DNA of 64,000 nt, from NCBI GenBank assembly GCA_038380435.1, contig JAWZYU010000123.1:434001-498000 (forward strand), written 5' to 3'. Shown piece by piece: positions 44,006 to 56,200 of the stretch. The notes beneath the pieces were generated by a model. It did no database searches. It was not told the origin of the DNA and worked only from the letters and a program-made list of their open reading frames with translations. Each line of letters opens with the position of its first letter. The first letter of the stretch is position 1. The position numbers and the translations under genes are program-made. This stretch comes from Ryuthela nishihirai. Taxonomy: Eukaryota; Arthropoda; Arachnida; Araneae; Heptathelidae.

Positions 44006-44329
44006 ACTATATGTTTATGATTTTGTTTCGATTCTGTACTGGTTACTGACATTCTGAAAGGGGACAACAGCTCCTGTAACGAACTGAAATGGATAACTCT
44101 CACGTGGTATACATTTGAATCATATTATTGCCAGAAGCAATAGCATTATAAGTTGCATTATCCTTATCAGATAGATTGCATTTATTGCCTTTTTTCACCA
44201 CTCGTTTTATGGCACTTCACACACTTTTTCTCTTTCCTTTCATTTCTTGGTTCCTTTTACTTAAAATTACTTCGGATATTCCTAAATGGAACTTTAATTC
44301 ATACTTACTAGAGTACTGCAATATTTTTA

Positions 44330-44425
44330 GTATATTAATCATCATCACCATCAACACCAACATGGTCATCATCAAGCAGCCATTGTCTACGGAGGTCCAA
44401 ACACACTGTGCAATTTAGTTTTCCA
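44330..44425 (-). mobile_element. LINE 3' tail fragment, mirror copy
   Basis: A run of CATCA(T/C)CA(T/A)CA triplets is followed by GTCATCATCAAGCAGCCATT and GTCTACGGAGGTCCAAAC, the inverse of 32805-32915. Confidence 0.65.
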
Positions 44426-44509
44426 AATCACTACTGCATAATTCACGTAAATCCTGCCTGGATTTATCCATCTAAATACTCTATTTACAAGAATTTAAGT
44501 CGGATTTTT

Positions 44510-45131
44510 TTATTAACACCAGCGAAATGTCAAACTGGAACAGGATACGAAAGCGTAACTTTCAAAGATGGACGAAGTTATAAAACTGCACAGTGAGCCA
44601 CTTACTAACGATGAACTTCAGGATTTAGAATTCAACGCTGCTTTTGAAGAACAAAAAGAATTTGAACCAGAAATACTGTTGACATTTTAATTTTTAGATG
44701 AAGCCCTTTCACTGAACAAAAAACGCATGGATTTGTTGAAGGATCATATTATTGATATTTAATGATTGGATGCCATAAGACGATGTTGTGACCAGTTAAT
44801 GAAATGTTACAAATAAACATTACGCACAAAACAGAGGCAAGCAATGCAAATCAGATAGTTTCGTTCCTTATCAAGAAATAAACTGTAAAATTAATTAACC
44901 GATCACATATTTATATACATAATTATGCATATATGTAATCATTAAATAAATATTGAGAATTATATATATTTTTGTTGAAATAAAACATCAATTACGAAAC
45001 TAAGAAAAGGAAAATGGATCAATAAGATAGGCGAAAATACAAGCAAATAAAAATCCTCTCGCTTTACACGGTAATTCGTTTAACGATGGTCTTCCCGGAA
45101 CTCATCTCCGGCATTAAATGAGAGTTACCTG
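44510..45131 (+). pseudogene. Tigger/pogo-like transposon, 3' part, mirror copy
   Basis: The plus strand encodes DEVIKLHSEPLTNDELQDLE, allowing one frameshift, then FEEQKEFEPEIL, DEALSLNKKRMDLLKDH and AIRRCCDQLMKCYK with two stops, the C-terminal tail of a Tigger-type transposase. The 3' terminal repeat ends CATTAAATGAGAGTTACCTG at 45131 followed by TA. The DDE domain is absent. Confidence 0.7.
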
Positions 45132-45184
45132 TATAACTGTTTTCTGAATTATCCATTAATTGGTATTTTCAGAGTTAAACTACC

Positions 45185-45380
45185 ACAAAATATATATATA
45201 TTAATTTAATAGAATTGTTTGCCTTTTGTTCATTGACAAATTCCACGTAGTGTATTAGCAGACTGTATATCACGGATGTATCTTAATGATACGTCCAAGG
45301 TTTAAGAAAAATAGATTTTCATCAACGATATTTTCACGCTTTCGGTACTGAATATTGGATTATCATCACTACAGCTACTG
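45185..45380 (-). repeat. Repeat family X copy, mirror
   Basis: Inverted copy of 31875-32095, with ATATCACGGATGTATCTTAA and GTCCAAGGTTTAAGAAAAAT. Confidence 0.7.
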
Positions 45381-45439
45381 ATACTATCCTCCCTATGAGA
45401 TTCTAATGCTACCCGGTTCGGGTCTCAAATTAGCCTACA

Positions 45440-46202
45440 TTGCTAATTTTCTCCACTAACGCTTCTGCTCAGTAAATATTCGACACAAACTGGAAGGATA
45501 GCTGTATAGCAATCCCCAGTGATGAAGCAGAGAACCTTCCGGGTCTGGCACATAATGTCCGACCCCGCCTTCCCTTGGTGCATGCCGCAATACTTTTCAA
45601 AAGAGATATTCTTTTTTCGAAGGGAACAGAAGTGTAGGCCTGTCAGACCGGTGTGCCCTACTGATCTGGTCATCTGCGACAATTTTTTTTCTTTCTTTCT
45701 GCCCTGTTGAGGGGTGTTCAACTTCGCAGGGTCGTGGTGATGACCATTTATGCCTACGAGACTGGACTGGTTTACGGCTTTGAGCTTGATTATGGATTCT
45801 TGACTTGCTGCAGTGGTGGACATCTTTTGAGGGAGAATTTGCCGCTGGGTTTTCTGTGTGCTTTTGGGTTGCCAGCCCTAGGTGAACAGAGGCACGGGAT
45901 ACCTTATATCAGCTGGTGGATAATCCTGATCATAGGCCATCGCAGCTAACTGAATCTTCTCTTAGGTAGTTGGGCATCACTATTCCTAAACTGGAGTAAT
46001 GTGTCTCAGGCAAGCCTTATGGTTTTGAAAAGGTCCACTTGAAATGGCGGTGCTTGAAGTTCCTAGTAGCATGGATGACTTAACCTGTAGCGGTGGAGGA
46101 ACAGGTCTTTGTCCCATGCCCGCGATCAGGGGCTTTTTGATGTTGTTGATCCTATGTTTCACAATAAACCTAGTTTCCTTTTAAAAACCTACAAATCATT
46201 TT
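45440..46202 (+). pseudogene. Broken counterpart of the 240-codon frame
   Basis: The plus strand carries ETGLVYGFELDYGF, ENLPLGFLCAFGLPALGEQR and HGIPYISWWI, matching the left-arm frame, but stops follow soon after and the downstream part is out of frame. The 126-codon minus-strand frame and the 63-codon plus-strand frame here are shadows. It lies immediately upstream of the RTE endonuclease start. Confidence 0.6.
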
Positions 46203-46890
46203 CTTTCTACAAGTATATGGAACGTGAGGACGTTACGTTGTTATTATTCTCTTGATGTCCTCACGCAGGAATTCCAGCAGAGGTACGCCAGTGATGTTCT
46301 TCTAGGATATGACTGCATTAATGAAAGAATTTATAAAGCAAAATTTAAAACAAAAATTTAAGACTTCAATGTCATCTGTTGTTACGCCCCCATGAAGGAC
46401 TCTGTTGAGAATGAAAAGAATATTTTACAGACAGCTACATGATATTTTGAATTCTCTAAAGAAAGGATATATTGCTAAGGTTGCTACTAACTCTGACCTA
46501 TGGGCAGGATTTTTAGGTCCCTTTGGCATTGATAGTTTCAATGGCAATGGAGAACGTCTCCTGCAGGTAAATAAACTTAATGGCTTACCTCCTCTGAGCA
46601 GTATATTGTGAAGAGAGACTCCCTTGGTTTGGCAATATTTGCCGTTTGAATAATTTTAGATTAGCGAATAGGGTTATGAACAGTGTGCCTAAAGTCTCAG
46701 AAAGAGGGGCAGACCTAGAATATGTTGGACAGACAATGTCAAATAGGGCCTTGTTAGAATTGGTGTGCAGTGTGCAGTGTCGAGATACAACAGATATTGC
46801 TCAGGACAGATATGCTTGTAGAACTACATTGCGCGGTCTGGTTGTACCTCAATAGCCCATGGCTGCTTGAGGATGATGATGATGTAACCC
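46203..46890 (+). pseudogene. RTE-like LINE, internally deleted copy
   Basis: The 5' piece encodes WNVRTLRCYYSLDVLTQEFQ, then INERIYKAKF, VICCYAPMKDSVENEK and GPFGIDSFNGNGERLL, the first two thirds of an RTE endonuclease with a small internal gap. At about 46575-46600 it switches to the 3' end: FRLANRVMNSVPKV and a GCTGCTTGAGGATGATGATG tail, shared with 12080-12460. The whole RT is missing. It spans the outer edge of IR2 at 46415 without a break. Confidence 0.85.
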
Positions 46891-48146
46891 CTCATTGATC
46901 CGGATGAATTGTAGGAAAGGTGGTGTGGGGTATAAATTAGTGAAGCAAGAGATGTCCATAAAAGACCAAAAGTTAGAATACAAATAAGTGAAAAATTTAG
47001 CAATATATAATATAATTTAAGGTGGTCTTACTTAAAATTAAATATAATAATAAATGATTTATTTTATTTTATTCTCAATGCTCAAAGTGCATACACAAAT
47101 CAAAGAAATGAAATATTCACACAGTATTCAATATTTTCCTTAAAAATCTAGAGAACAAATCGCAACAGAAAAAAAAGTGAAAAACTGAAAAAAGAAACTA
47201 TAATTTTTACACGGTGAACACCAAGGGGCAATTTCATTGTCCATCCAGGTATTTTAAAAAAATACTGCTGCAGTTTTGACTTAAAGAGGAAAAAAAGCTA
47301 TTATAGTAATAGAAATTAAAAAAAAAAATGAAACTAAATGTGAAGGCTATACCATTCTAGTTGAGGTAAAAACTGACACAAAAATATAAAATTATGAACT
47401 CGAGAGTTGTTCCATATTTTGAACACAAAAATAAAATATTTCTTTAAACCTTTTTTAAAGCTATTAGGATTTTTTTTTCCAATTTTAAATATAACTCTAA
47501 GCTTTTGAAAATTTTAGATGCCAAATAAACAAAATATCGTTTCGTAATATTTTTGTGAGGTATTGAAAGATGAAACAAATGGCCAGATTTTTTAGAAGTT
47601 TAAGGTAAATGTAAATGAACCATCCAGTGCTGATTTAAATATAAAAAATAACAATATTTTAACATATAAATCTGCCTAATTAAACAAAAATGATCAGTAT
47701 TTATCAAATTTACAGCAGAAAAGGCGTTTAGGTTGAAAACAAGTTTGCAGATTTTTTTATGAATATGAAACAAGTTACTGAAATTGCCATTATATTCACC
47801 ACCCCAACTATAAATCCCATATTGTTAAAGAGAGAAGACCCGTACATAATATAGATGATCGGTATTTTTCTAGGAATAATTTTCTTTGAAAAATAAAATC
47901 TGTACGACACAAATCTAAAGTTTTCTATTAAGAGATCTGCATGCGTTTCAATTTCAAATTCTGAAATACGTATTAAATACACATGTAAATGTAGATCGCT
48001 TTTGCTCTTTGTAATATTGAGTTTATATCTCAAACGATACTGAAAATTGAGTCTATCCAAAAAATTATTAAAAACATCGTACGTTAAAGTCTTTATTAAA
48101 AAAATAAAAATATAAATAAATTAAAACATTTAAAAACACCTATCGT
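46891..48146. other. AT-rich stretch with one unrecognised open frame
   Basis: The minus-strand frame 48060-47728 (110 codons) contains hydrophobic segments such as PIIYIMYGSSLF and IVGVVNIMAISVT, but no family motif I recognise and no paired frame elsewhere. The base composition is very AT-rich, so chance is plausible. Confidence 0.35.
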
Positions 48147-48367
48147 TCTATAGGGTCCTAAAAAGTAGAAAATAAACCTAAAACATGTTGATGGTGCAGT
48201 CAGTCACTGATTTCGTATTCACTTCAAAGGAAGATAGGGCGCCGACAAACTTGTTGGGTAAGTAAATCATCGCTCTGTCTTCCATTGAAGTGAATACGAA
48301 CTCAGTGACTGATTGAATCATCAATATGCTTTAGGTATATTTTCTGCTTTATAGGGCCCATATAGAA
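48147..48367. mobile_element. Hairpin element H3
   Basis: The left arm has CCTAAAAAGTAGAAAATAAA and GATGGTGCAGTCAGTCACTG. The right arm has the inverse CAGTGACTGATTGAATCATC and TTTAGGTATATTTTCTGC. The arms are about 90 bases each and the centre contains AACTTGTTGGGTAAG. Confidence 0.85.
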
Positions 48368-48419
48368 AGAAAGGTATTTTTTTTTATATTTAATTTAGTT
48401 ATATTTTTTGTCACTAAAA

Positions 48420-49720
48420 ACACCAGTCTTCAGAAGCTTTCATATGATATGTGACTCATAAACATCGGTCACATTTTCCCTCCCCCGCTTTTGGAGTAGT
48501 ATTTAACTATTAGTATTAGTAGCTATTAGTAGTTATATATATATAGTACTATTAGTAGTTATTTAACTTCCCTGCTGACTTAAAAACAAGAAATGCATAA
48601 CGAGTAATATCATAAATTTTTAATCAAGGTTCTACTCGATAATCAGCCCCTTTTGTGGGGAGGAGAAAGGGAGAGGAGAAAGGAAGGGAGAATGGTGGTG
48701 GGAAATCGAAATACCCTACGACGGTCCTCATATAAGTTTTCATTTGACACTTAAACTCTTAACTGTAGGCCCTCGCATTCGAAAAATATAACGTAAAAAT
48801 ATTTTTCATATTTCCGTTTTTTAGGGAGGGGAGAATAAAGCATGGGTTTAATTTTTTATAGCCTATTACACTCCCCGCCTTTCAAACTGTAATTTGAAGC
48901 ATAGCTCGTCCTTTTTTCATTACGCATAGCTTCTTGCTTTCTTCCCCCCTAAAAAAAGGAGAATTACGAAAACTATTCTTCCGCTATATCTCCAGAATAC
49001 GAGTGCCGAAAGCAACAAGCTATTAGTCAAATGAAAGCTTCTGAGGCGGAGAATGTTACAGGCTATAAAAATTTCAGCCCACAAGTTTTTTTTTCCTATA
49101 AAAAAAAGTTAAAATGCGAAAATGATTGATCCGCTGTGTCTTCGGAACATGAGTGCGGAAGTAACAAGCTATGCGTCAAATGAAAGCTCGTGAGGCGGGA
49201 AATGTCACAGGTTACACGAAATTTACTCCACCCATGCTCCTTTATCCCCTAAGAAAGGGGAAATATGAAAACGATTGTTTCTCAGTACCCTTTTAATCCA
49301 AGTGCTTAAAGCAACAATTTATATATCGAATGAATACTTGTGAGGTGGGGAGAATTGTGATTAATAAAATATAGCCCCTTTCTTTTTCCCCTCCTAAAAA
49401 ACAGGAAATATGAAAGTTGTTCCTTTATTATATCTACTGAACGCAAGGGCCTACAATACAATTATGAGTTTTGAAATAAAAGCTCATATAATACACAGTC
49501 ATAAAACTACTTCCATTTTGCCCTCATGTAATACACAGTCATAAAACTACTTCGTTTTTGTTTGGGGGGAGGGGTTGATCTTCGTGGGGGGTCGATATTA
49601 ACGTGTTATATCTCGAATTAAAGCTTTTGACGTTCCCAATATCATGGGCTTCTTCAAACACGATTCAAAAGAAAGAGAGAGGAAAAACGTTTTTCCGAAG
49701 GTAGGTGTTTTTAGCGACAC
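48420..49720. repeat. ~150 bp unit array with a head-to-head switch
   Basis: Units from 48420 to about 48930 run forward (CCGTTTTTTAGGGAGG, CACTCCCCGCC, TAATTTGAAGCATAGCT). From about 48940 they run in reverse (CCCCCCTAAAAAAAGGAG, GTCAAATGAAAGCTTCTGAG). Reverse units repeat near 48985, 49130, 49281 and 49427, spaced 145-151 bases. The switch point lies near 48925-48950. Confidence 0.75.
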
Positions 49721-49768
49721 AGAAAAAAATCTAAATAAATTAAATAATTTAAATAATTCCTACTTTCC

Positions 49769-50002
49769 TGTATGCGCCCTGAAAAGTAGAAACTAAGCCT
49801 AAAGCGTATCGATGGTGCAATCAGTCGCAGAGTTCATAATCACTTCAAAAGAAGATAGGTCACTTCAAAAGAAGATAGAGCGCCGAGGTATGTACTGGAA
49901 ATCTTGTTCTGTACATACATCGGCGCTCTGTCTTCCCTTTGAAATGACTGATTGCACCATCGTTTTTAGGTTTATTTTCTACCATTTAGAACGCATATAG
50001 GA
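49769..50002. mobile_element. Hairpin element H4
   Basis: It starts TATGCGCCCTGAAAAGTAG and GATGGTGCAATCAGTCGCAG and ends with the inverse ACTGATTGCACCATCG and TTTAGGTTTATTTTCTACC. A 17-base segment CACTTCAAAAGAAGATA is duplicated in the left arm, and the right arm lacks the GAATACGAACTCAGTG part. Confidence 0.85.
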
Positions 50003-50029
50003 AGATAGGCAACAAATTAAAGAAATTTC

Positions 50030-50690
50030 TGTCTTATTACAGCTTTTCGCTTGCATTTGTCGGTTTATGGATTAGTCAAAACCGTTGTTTCACCATATCT
50101 TTCGAAAGCGACGGACAAATTCATCCGCACATGAAAGCTTAAGACGCGGGGAGTGTCATAGGCTAAAAAAAATATTGACCCTACACGCATTCTTTCCCCC
50201 CTAAAAAAGGGTAAATATGAAAATGATTGTTCCGCTATATCTGTGGAACACGAGGGCCGAAAGTAAAAAGAAATGCGTCAAATGAAAGCTTGTGCACATG
50301 GAAAATGTTACAGGTTAAAAACAATTCCACCTGTTGTTAAAAAGAATTCCACCCGTTGTTTCTTCCCCACTAAAAATAGTGAAAATATGAAAAGGACTTT
50401 TTCGCTATATCTTCCGAACTTACAATTACGAGTTAGGTGTCAAATGAAAGCTCATATGAGGACCATCGTAGGCTATTTCGAATTTTGGGTGACCAGCATT
50501 CTCTCTCCCCAAAAAGGGCGGATTTTCGCGGGGTGTACCATAATGAGTTGCATCTCAAATTCAGGCTTGTGACATCTCCAGTACCATGAGCTACCTTGTC
50601 AGATTCCAAAAACAGGGGGAGGAAAAATGTGGTCCATATTTATGAGTCATATATCAAATGGAAGTTTCTGAAGATATGTGTTTTAGTAAA
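50030..50690 (-). repeat. ~150 bp unit array, reverse orientation
   Basis: Three to four units with CCCCCCTAAAAAAGGG near 50195, ATGCGTCAAATGAAAGCTTG near 50273 and GTGTCAAATGAAAGCTCA near 50438. It lies between hairpins H4 and H5. Confidence 0.75.
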
Positions 50691-50744
50691 AATATATATA
50701 TATATAAATAAACTAAAATAAAAATAAAATCATATCTTTTCATA

Positions 50745-50957
50745 TTATGCTCTAAAAAGTAAAAAAAATAAAACTACAGCATATCGATGATGTAATCAAT
50801 CACTGAGTTTCGTATTCGTTTCAAAGGAATAAAGGGCGCCGATTGACCTTCTCAACAAGATTGCCAGTGCCCTATCTTCCTTTGAAGTGAATACGAATTC
50901 AATGACTGATTGCACCATCGATGTGCTTGAATTTTTTTTTACTTTTTAGGGCATTTG
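50745..50957. mobile_element. Hairpin element H5
   Basis: It starts ATGCTCTAAAAAGTA with GATGATGTAATCAATCACTG, and ends AATGACTGATTGCACCATCG with TTTTTAGGGCATTTG. The arms are about 90 bases. Confidence 0.85.
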
Positions 50958-51480
50958 TCATGCCCATGCAATTTTATTACATGGCCAAGACTTCATGAGC
51001 TTTGGGACGATATTAGATTAGGCTCCATTTTAATAGTGACATTTTCGACTGCCTCCATTTTTGTGTCCAGTTCAACGAAAAGAAACTCAGCCGCAGGCCC
51101 CAAACTTTCCAGATTGAGCCTGGAACCCCAGATGGCAGAGGAACTATGTGACATGCCTGGTAAACAACGTTGGCCAGAGGGGAGCTGAGATTCATACCTC
51201 GGCTACTCTGGCCAATCCCGACAGCCACGCCCAAGCGTAAGTGACCTCCACAAGGGGGGGCCAGCGAAAAAGGACAAGAAAGAATTTGGCGAAAACAGCA
51301 GTCTTTTCTTCTCGTCCGGGCTGTGTCATCGACAGCAATGATCCTCTCCAGCTAGCAGAGCCCCGAAGTGCGAACAGTGTATGTGCAGGGGAAGTGCTAA
51401 GCAGCCCGGGCTTCCAGCAACTTGGAGTGCAGCGGCGTGATTGCCTTCCCGAGGGACTCCTGATTTGATTTGACGAGGTA
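50958..51480. other. GC-richer block with short open frames, no family recognised
   Basis: This block starts exactly at the end of H5 and has near-balanced composition. Open frames lie at 50955-51188 (plus), 51013-51234 (minus) and 51241-51468 (plus), all under 80 codons and without known motifs. GAGGTAAGG near 51476 resembles a splice donor. It could be a decayed exon or an unknown element. Confidence 0.3.
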
Positions 51481-52750
51481 AGGGGGCACTTTAATGAAAC
51501 TAGCTCCGCTTTTCTTTTGCATTTGAATGTATTTCTGTGAACGGCTGTCGCAGTGACCAGAGTGGACCGTCTTAACTGTTAAGGACTGTTAAGAGTCACG
51601 AGCAAGCAGCTCTTCCTCATGAACTGTTGATTAATGACTGTTGATTAATAAACTTACAAAGTTCCCTTAAATGAAAAGGGTCATGCTAGAGGCATTGTTG
51701 AATCTGTCCCAAAAGTGAGAACTACATATATGTAGAACGTTTGAAAGTAATTTTGTTAATAAATGTGTATTTTTTTCTTAACTGAAAAATTATCTCAGTT
51801 GTCATTATTGCAAATGTCTCTTAATTTGGTTGTGGGTCCAGGAATTTGCCTTGATTTTTGCAGCAAAGAACGCATCACGACCTAAAAGTTGTGCCGCCCT
51901 AAAAATACTCTAGGGGAGTCATAACACATTACAGAAAGATACGTATTTCTTAATCTATTAAATTTTTTTAAAAGTTCTTCTCTCACTTTCAGTTTGCTAA
52001 CGATAGTTAAAGCAACCTGTTTTCTTTTTATCCGTTTTTCAAATGCTTAGGCTCCATAATTATAAAAAATTCTTTAGCTTAATTAAATAGCAGAGGACAA
52101 AATAATGCGTTATAAGCACAATACCCGTCTGTTACGGCTCTAGCAACAATAACAACACTGAGCGCTCGAAACGAAACACGTTTGTTGAGCGTCGTGAGCA
52201 GTAATATCTGTCCAGCAATCGGGATTAGAAGACATGCGGATTATGAATAACCAATCTTACGAGGGTTTATTTTATTTGGAAGTTTTTATCGTCAACAAAT
52301 TTAATTGGAAATAAAATATTAATGAACTAATAGAAGAGATTAATAGAGCAATATGTAGTTATTGCGAATTTCTTTCATATTTTGACTTTTTAACCTTTCA
52401 TTAAGCGTGGATTAAATGATATATTAATCATATAATAGAACGTTCTCAAAAATTAATAAATATGCTATTGGAATGATATCTGCCGGATGGTTTAGTGCAA
52501 AGCTCTGACGCCACGTCAAGGCACCACCCATGTCAGAGTGTTTTGCTCTAACCTGGAGAAAACCCCTCCACACATAGGCAGCTAGTGTGGAAGGAAAAAG
52601 AGGGAAGATGTTAAAAAACATCCATTAAAGCATGAATCAGAATTTATTTTCTCTTGAGCGAATTTAATGGAAATATTTTCCGAAAGATTTAATAAAAAAA
52701 TAATTTTAGTACTTGCTCTCATCGGTACAAGACCAGCGATAAAACTGTAT
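51481..52750. other. Stretch with nothing recognised
   Basis: Mostly AT-rich. A GC-richer 100-base patch at 52480-52590 (GCCACGTCAAGGCACCACC) has no recognised partner. Confidence 0.4.
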
Positions 52751-52769
52751 GTACCTTTAGGTGAAGGTG
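52751..52769 (-). repeat. 19-base inverted copy of a satellite motif
   Basis: GTACCTTTAGGTGAAGGTG is the exact inverse of CACCTTCACCTAAAGGTAC, which occurs once in nearly every satellite monomer (first at 53395-53413). It lies about 480 bases before the array. Confidence 0.9.
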
Positions 52770-53241
52770 CATACACTATTTTTTATCTACTAACAACTCT
52801 ACTGTAGAACCTTTGTGTAATTTTGTTACAAGGAAACTGCATTGTCATCTACTTTATTTCCGTTAACACAGAATTTGCCGCCCTATGGGTCCCGTAATAT
52901 TCGTCCGCACGGTCCAAATTTCATGCACTGCTTCCCCATATGCCCCAGCAACTGTTCAGAAATCAGGTTCGCACTTGTCTCGTGGCCTCGTTTGTGCACA
53001 AATTGTCACAGCTGGAGTCACTTTTAGGATACATATCCTGTTGTTTACTGCATTAAAGGTTAGTTTTAAACTCAAGAATATTACAATATACTCTGTACAC
53101 AATTGCATTAAATTCAGTCACTGCAATTCCGAAGGAAATCATGAATATGTATTGAAATGAAGAGCGTATTTAGACAAAAATTTCTTTTGTTGCAAGCAGT
53201 TTCGTTTGTGACTCGATCCTTTAGCTTAAAAAACTGACTTT
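52770..53241. other. Left flank of the satellite, no gene recognised
   Basis: The 52860-53030 part is GC-richer and has overlapping plus-strand frames (52842-53027, 52885-53160) without recognised motifs. The satellite starts abruptly at GCTAATACAGGTCCG. Confidence 0.4.
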
Positions 53242-56200
53242 GCTAATACAGGTCCGAAACGAAACTTGTTAAACCAGATGCTATGCTACCTAACGATTCA
53301 TTATCTTTTATTCCTAAAGGGATATATTGATACACACGGAGAACGATTATGAAGCAATTATTTTGTTATCGCAAACAGCTGAATATATTTTTGTCACCTT
53401 CACCTAAAGGTACATTAAAAGGGTTAGTTCGAATTATCATACCTATAGTCATATCCTAGCGAAAAGGAAACGGTACTCATGGCATCTGATTTTGGCCATC
53501 ATTTGACTAAACTAACCTATTTAAACCCTCAACTCATTTGTTTTGTATTAGACAATAAGTGCCTTATCCTACCTAAGTAATGTTAATTGCAACAGCAGTT
53601 ATCCATACTCCCTCGCTAATACAGGTTCGAAACGAAACTTGTTAAACCAGATGCTATGCTACCTAACGATTCATTATCTCTTATTCCTAAAGGGATATAT
53701 TGATATACACGGAGAACAATTCTGAAGCAATTATTTTGTTATCGCAAACAGCTGAATATATTTTTGTCACCTTCACCAAAAGGTACATTAAAAGGGTTAG
53801 TTCGAATTATCATACCTGTAGTCGTATCCTAGCGAAAAGGAAACGGTACTCATGGCATCAGATTTTGGCCATCATTTGACTACACTAACCTATTTAAACC
53901 CTCCACTCATTTGTTTTGTATTAGACAATGAGTGCCTTATCCTACCTAAGTACTGTTAATTGCAATAGCAGTTACCCATACACCCTCGCTAATACAGGTC
54001 CGAAACGAAACTTGTTAAACCAGATGCTATGCTACCTAACGATTCATTATCTTTTATTCCTAAAGGGATATATTGATATACACGGAGAACGATTTCAAGC
54101 AATTATTTTGTTATCGCAAACAGCTGAATATATTTTTGTCACCTTCACCTAAAGGTACATTAAAAGGGTTAGTTCGAATTATCATACCTATAGTCATATC
54201 CTAGCGAAAAGGAAACGGTACTCATTGCATCTGATTTTGGCCATCATTTGACTACACTAACCTATTTAAATCCTCCACTCATTTGTTTTGTATTAGACAA
54301 TGAGTGCATTATCCTACCTAAGTAATGTTAATTGCAATAGCAGTTATCCATACACCCTCGCTAATACAGGTCCGAAACGAAACTTGTTAAACCAGATGCT
54401 ATGCTACCTAACAATTCTTTATCTCTTATTCCTAAAGGGATATATTGATATACACGGAGAACGATTCAGAAGCAATTATTTTGTTATCGCAAACAGCTGA
54501 ATATATTTTTGTCACCTTCACCTAAAGGTACATTAAAAGGGTTAGTTCGAATTATCATACCTATAGTCATATCCTAGCGAAAAGGAAACGGTACTCATGG
54601 CATCTGATTTTGGCCATCATTTGACTACACTAACCTATTTAAACCCTCCACTCATTTGTTTTGTATTAGACAATGAGTGCCTTATCCTACCTAAGTAATG
54701 TTAATTGCAACAGCAGTTATCCATACACCCTCGCTAATACAGGTTCGAAACGAAACTTGTTAAACCAGATGCTATGCTACCTAACGATTCATTATCTCTT
54801 ATTCCTAAAGGGATATATTGATATACACGGAGAACGATTCTGAAGCAATTATTTTGTTATCTCAAACAGCTGAATATATTTTTGTCACCTTCACCTAAAG
54901 GTACATTAAAAGGGTTAGTTCGAATTATCATACCTATAGTCGTATCCTAGCGAAAAGGAAACGGTACTCATGGCATCTGATTTTGGCCATCATTTGACTA
55001 CACTAACCTATTTAAACCCTCCACTCATTTGTTTTGCATTAGACAATGAGTGCCTTATCCTACCTAAGTAATGTTAATTGCAATAGCACTTACCCATACA
55101 CCCTCGCTAATACAGGTCCGAAACGAAACTTGTTAAACCAGATGGTATGCTACCTAACGATTCATTATCTTTTATTCCTAAAGGGATATATTGATATACA
55201 CGGAGAACGATTCTGAAGCAATTATTTTGTTATCGCAAACAGATGAATATATTTTTGTCACCTTCACCTAAAGGTACATTAAAAGGGTTAGTTCGAATTA
55301 TCATACCTATAGTCATATCCTAGCGAAAAGGAAACGGTACTCATGGCATCTGATTTTGGCCATCATTTGACTACACTAACCTATTTAAACCCTCCACTCA
55401 TTTGTTTTGTATTAGACAATGAGTGCCTTATCCTACCTAAGTAATGTTAATTGCAATAGCAGTTATCCATACACCCTCGCTAATACAGGTGCGAAACGAA
55501 ACTTGTTAAACCAGATGCTATGCTACCTAACGATTCATTATCTCTTATTCCTAAAGGGATATATTGATATACACGGAGAACGATTCTGTAGCAATTATTT
55601 TGTTATCGCAAACAGCTGAATATATTTTTGTCACCTTCACCTAAAGGTACATTAAAAGGGTTAGTTCGAATTATCATACCTATAGTCGTATCCTAGCGAA
55701 AAGGAAACGGTACTCATGGCATCTGATTTTGGCCATCATTTGACTACACTAACCTATTTAAACCCTCCACTCATTTGTTTTGTATTACACAATGAGTGCC
55801 TTATCCTACCTAAGTAATGTTAATTGCAATAGCAGTTATCCCTACACCCTCGCTAATACAGGTCCGAAACGAAACTTGTTAAACCAGATGCTATGCTACC
55901 TAACGATTCATTATCTCTTATTCCTAAAGGGATATATTGATATACACGGAGAACGATTCTGAAGTAATTATTTTGTTATCGCAAACAGCTGAATATATTT
56001 TTGTCACCTTCACCTAAAGGTACATTAAAAGGGTTAGTTCTAATTATCATACCTATAGTCATATCCTAGCGAAAAGGAAACGGTACTCATGGCATCTGAT
56101 TTTGGCCATCATTTGACTACACTAACCTATTTAAATCCTCCACTCATTTGTTTTGTATTAGACAATGAGTGCCTTATCCTACCTAAGTAATGTTAATTGC

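Larger units (their letters stand above)
41797..46415 (-). repeat. Right arm of giant inverted repeat IR2
   Basis: It matches the reverse complement of 30770-35443 with the same nested elements. It starts at TTCTAGAAGGATTATGG. At its outer end the RTE endonuclease reading continues past 46415 into sequence absent from the left arm, so the right side preserves the original context. Confidence 0.9.

Noticed and set aside
47728..48060. 110-codon minus-strand frame with hydrophobic segments as a membrane protein gene
   Set aside because: Very AT-rich context, no family motif, no start context or neighbouring exon recognised.
53928..55962. Open frames of 60-74 codons starting MSALSYLS in several satellite units
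   Set aside because: They follow the 373 bp period, vary by non-synonymous changes and frameshifts between units and lack any domain; homogenisation explains their similarity.
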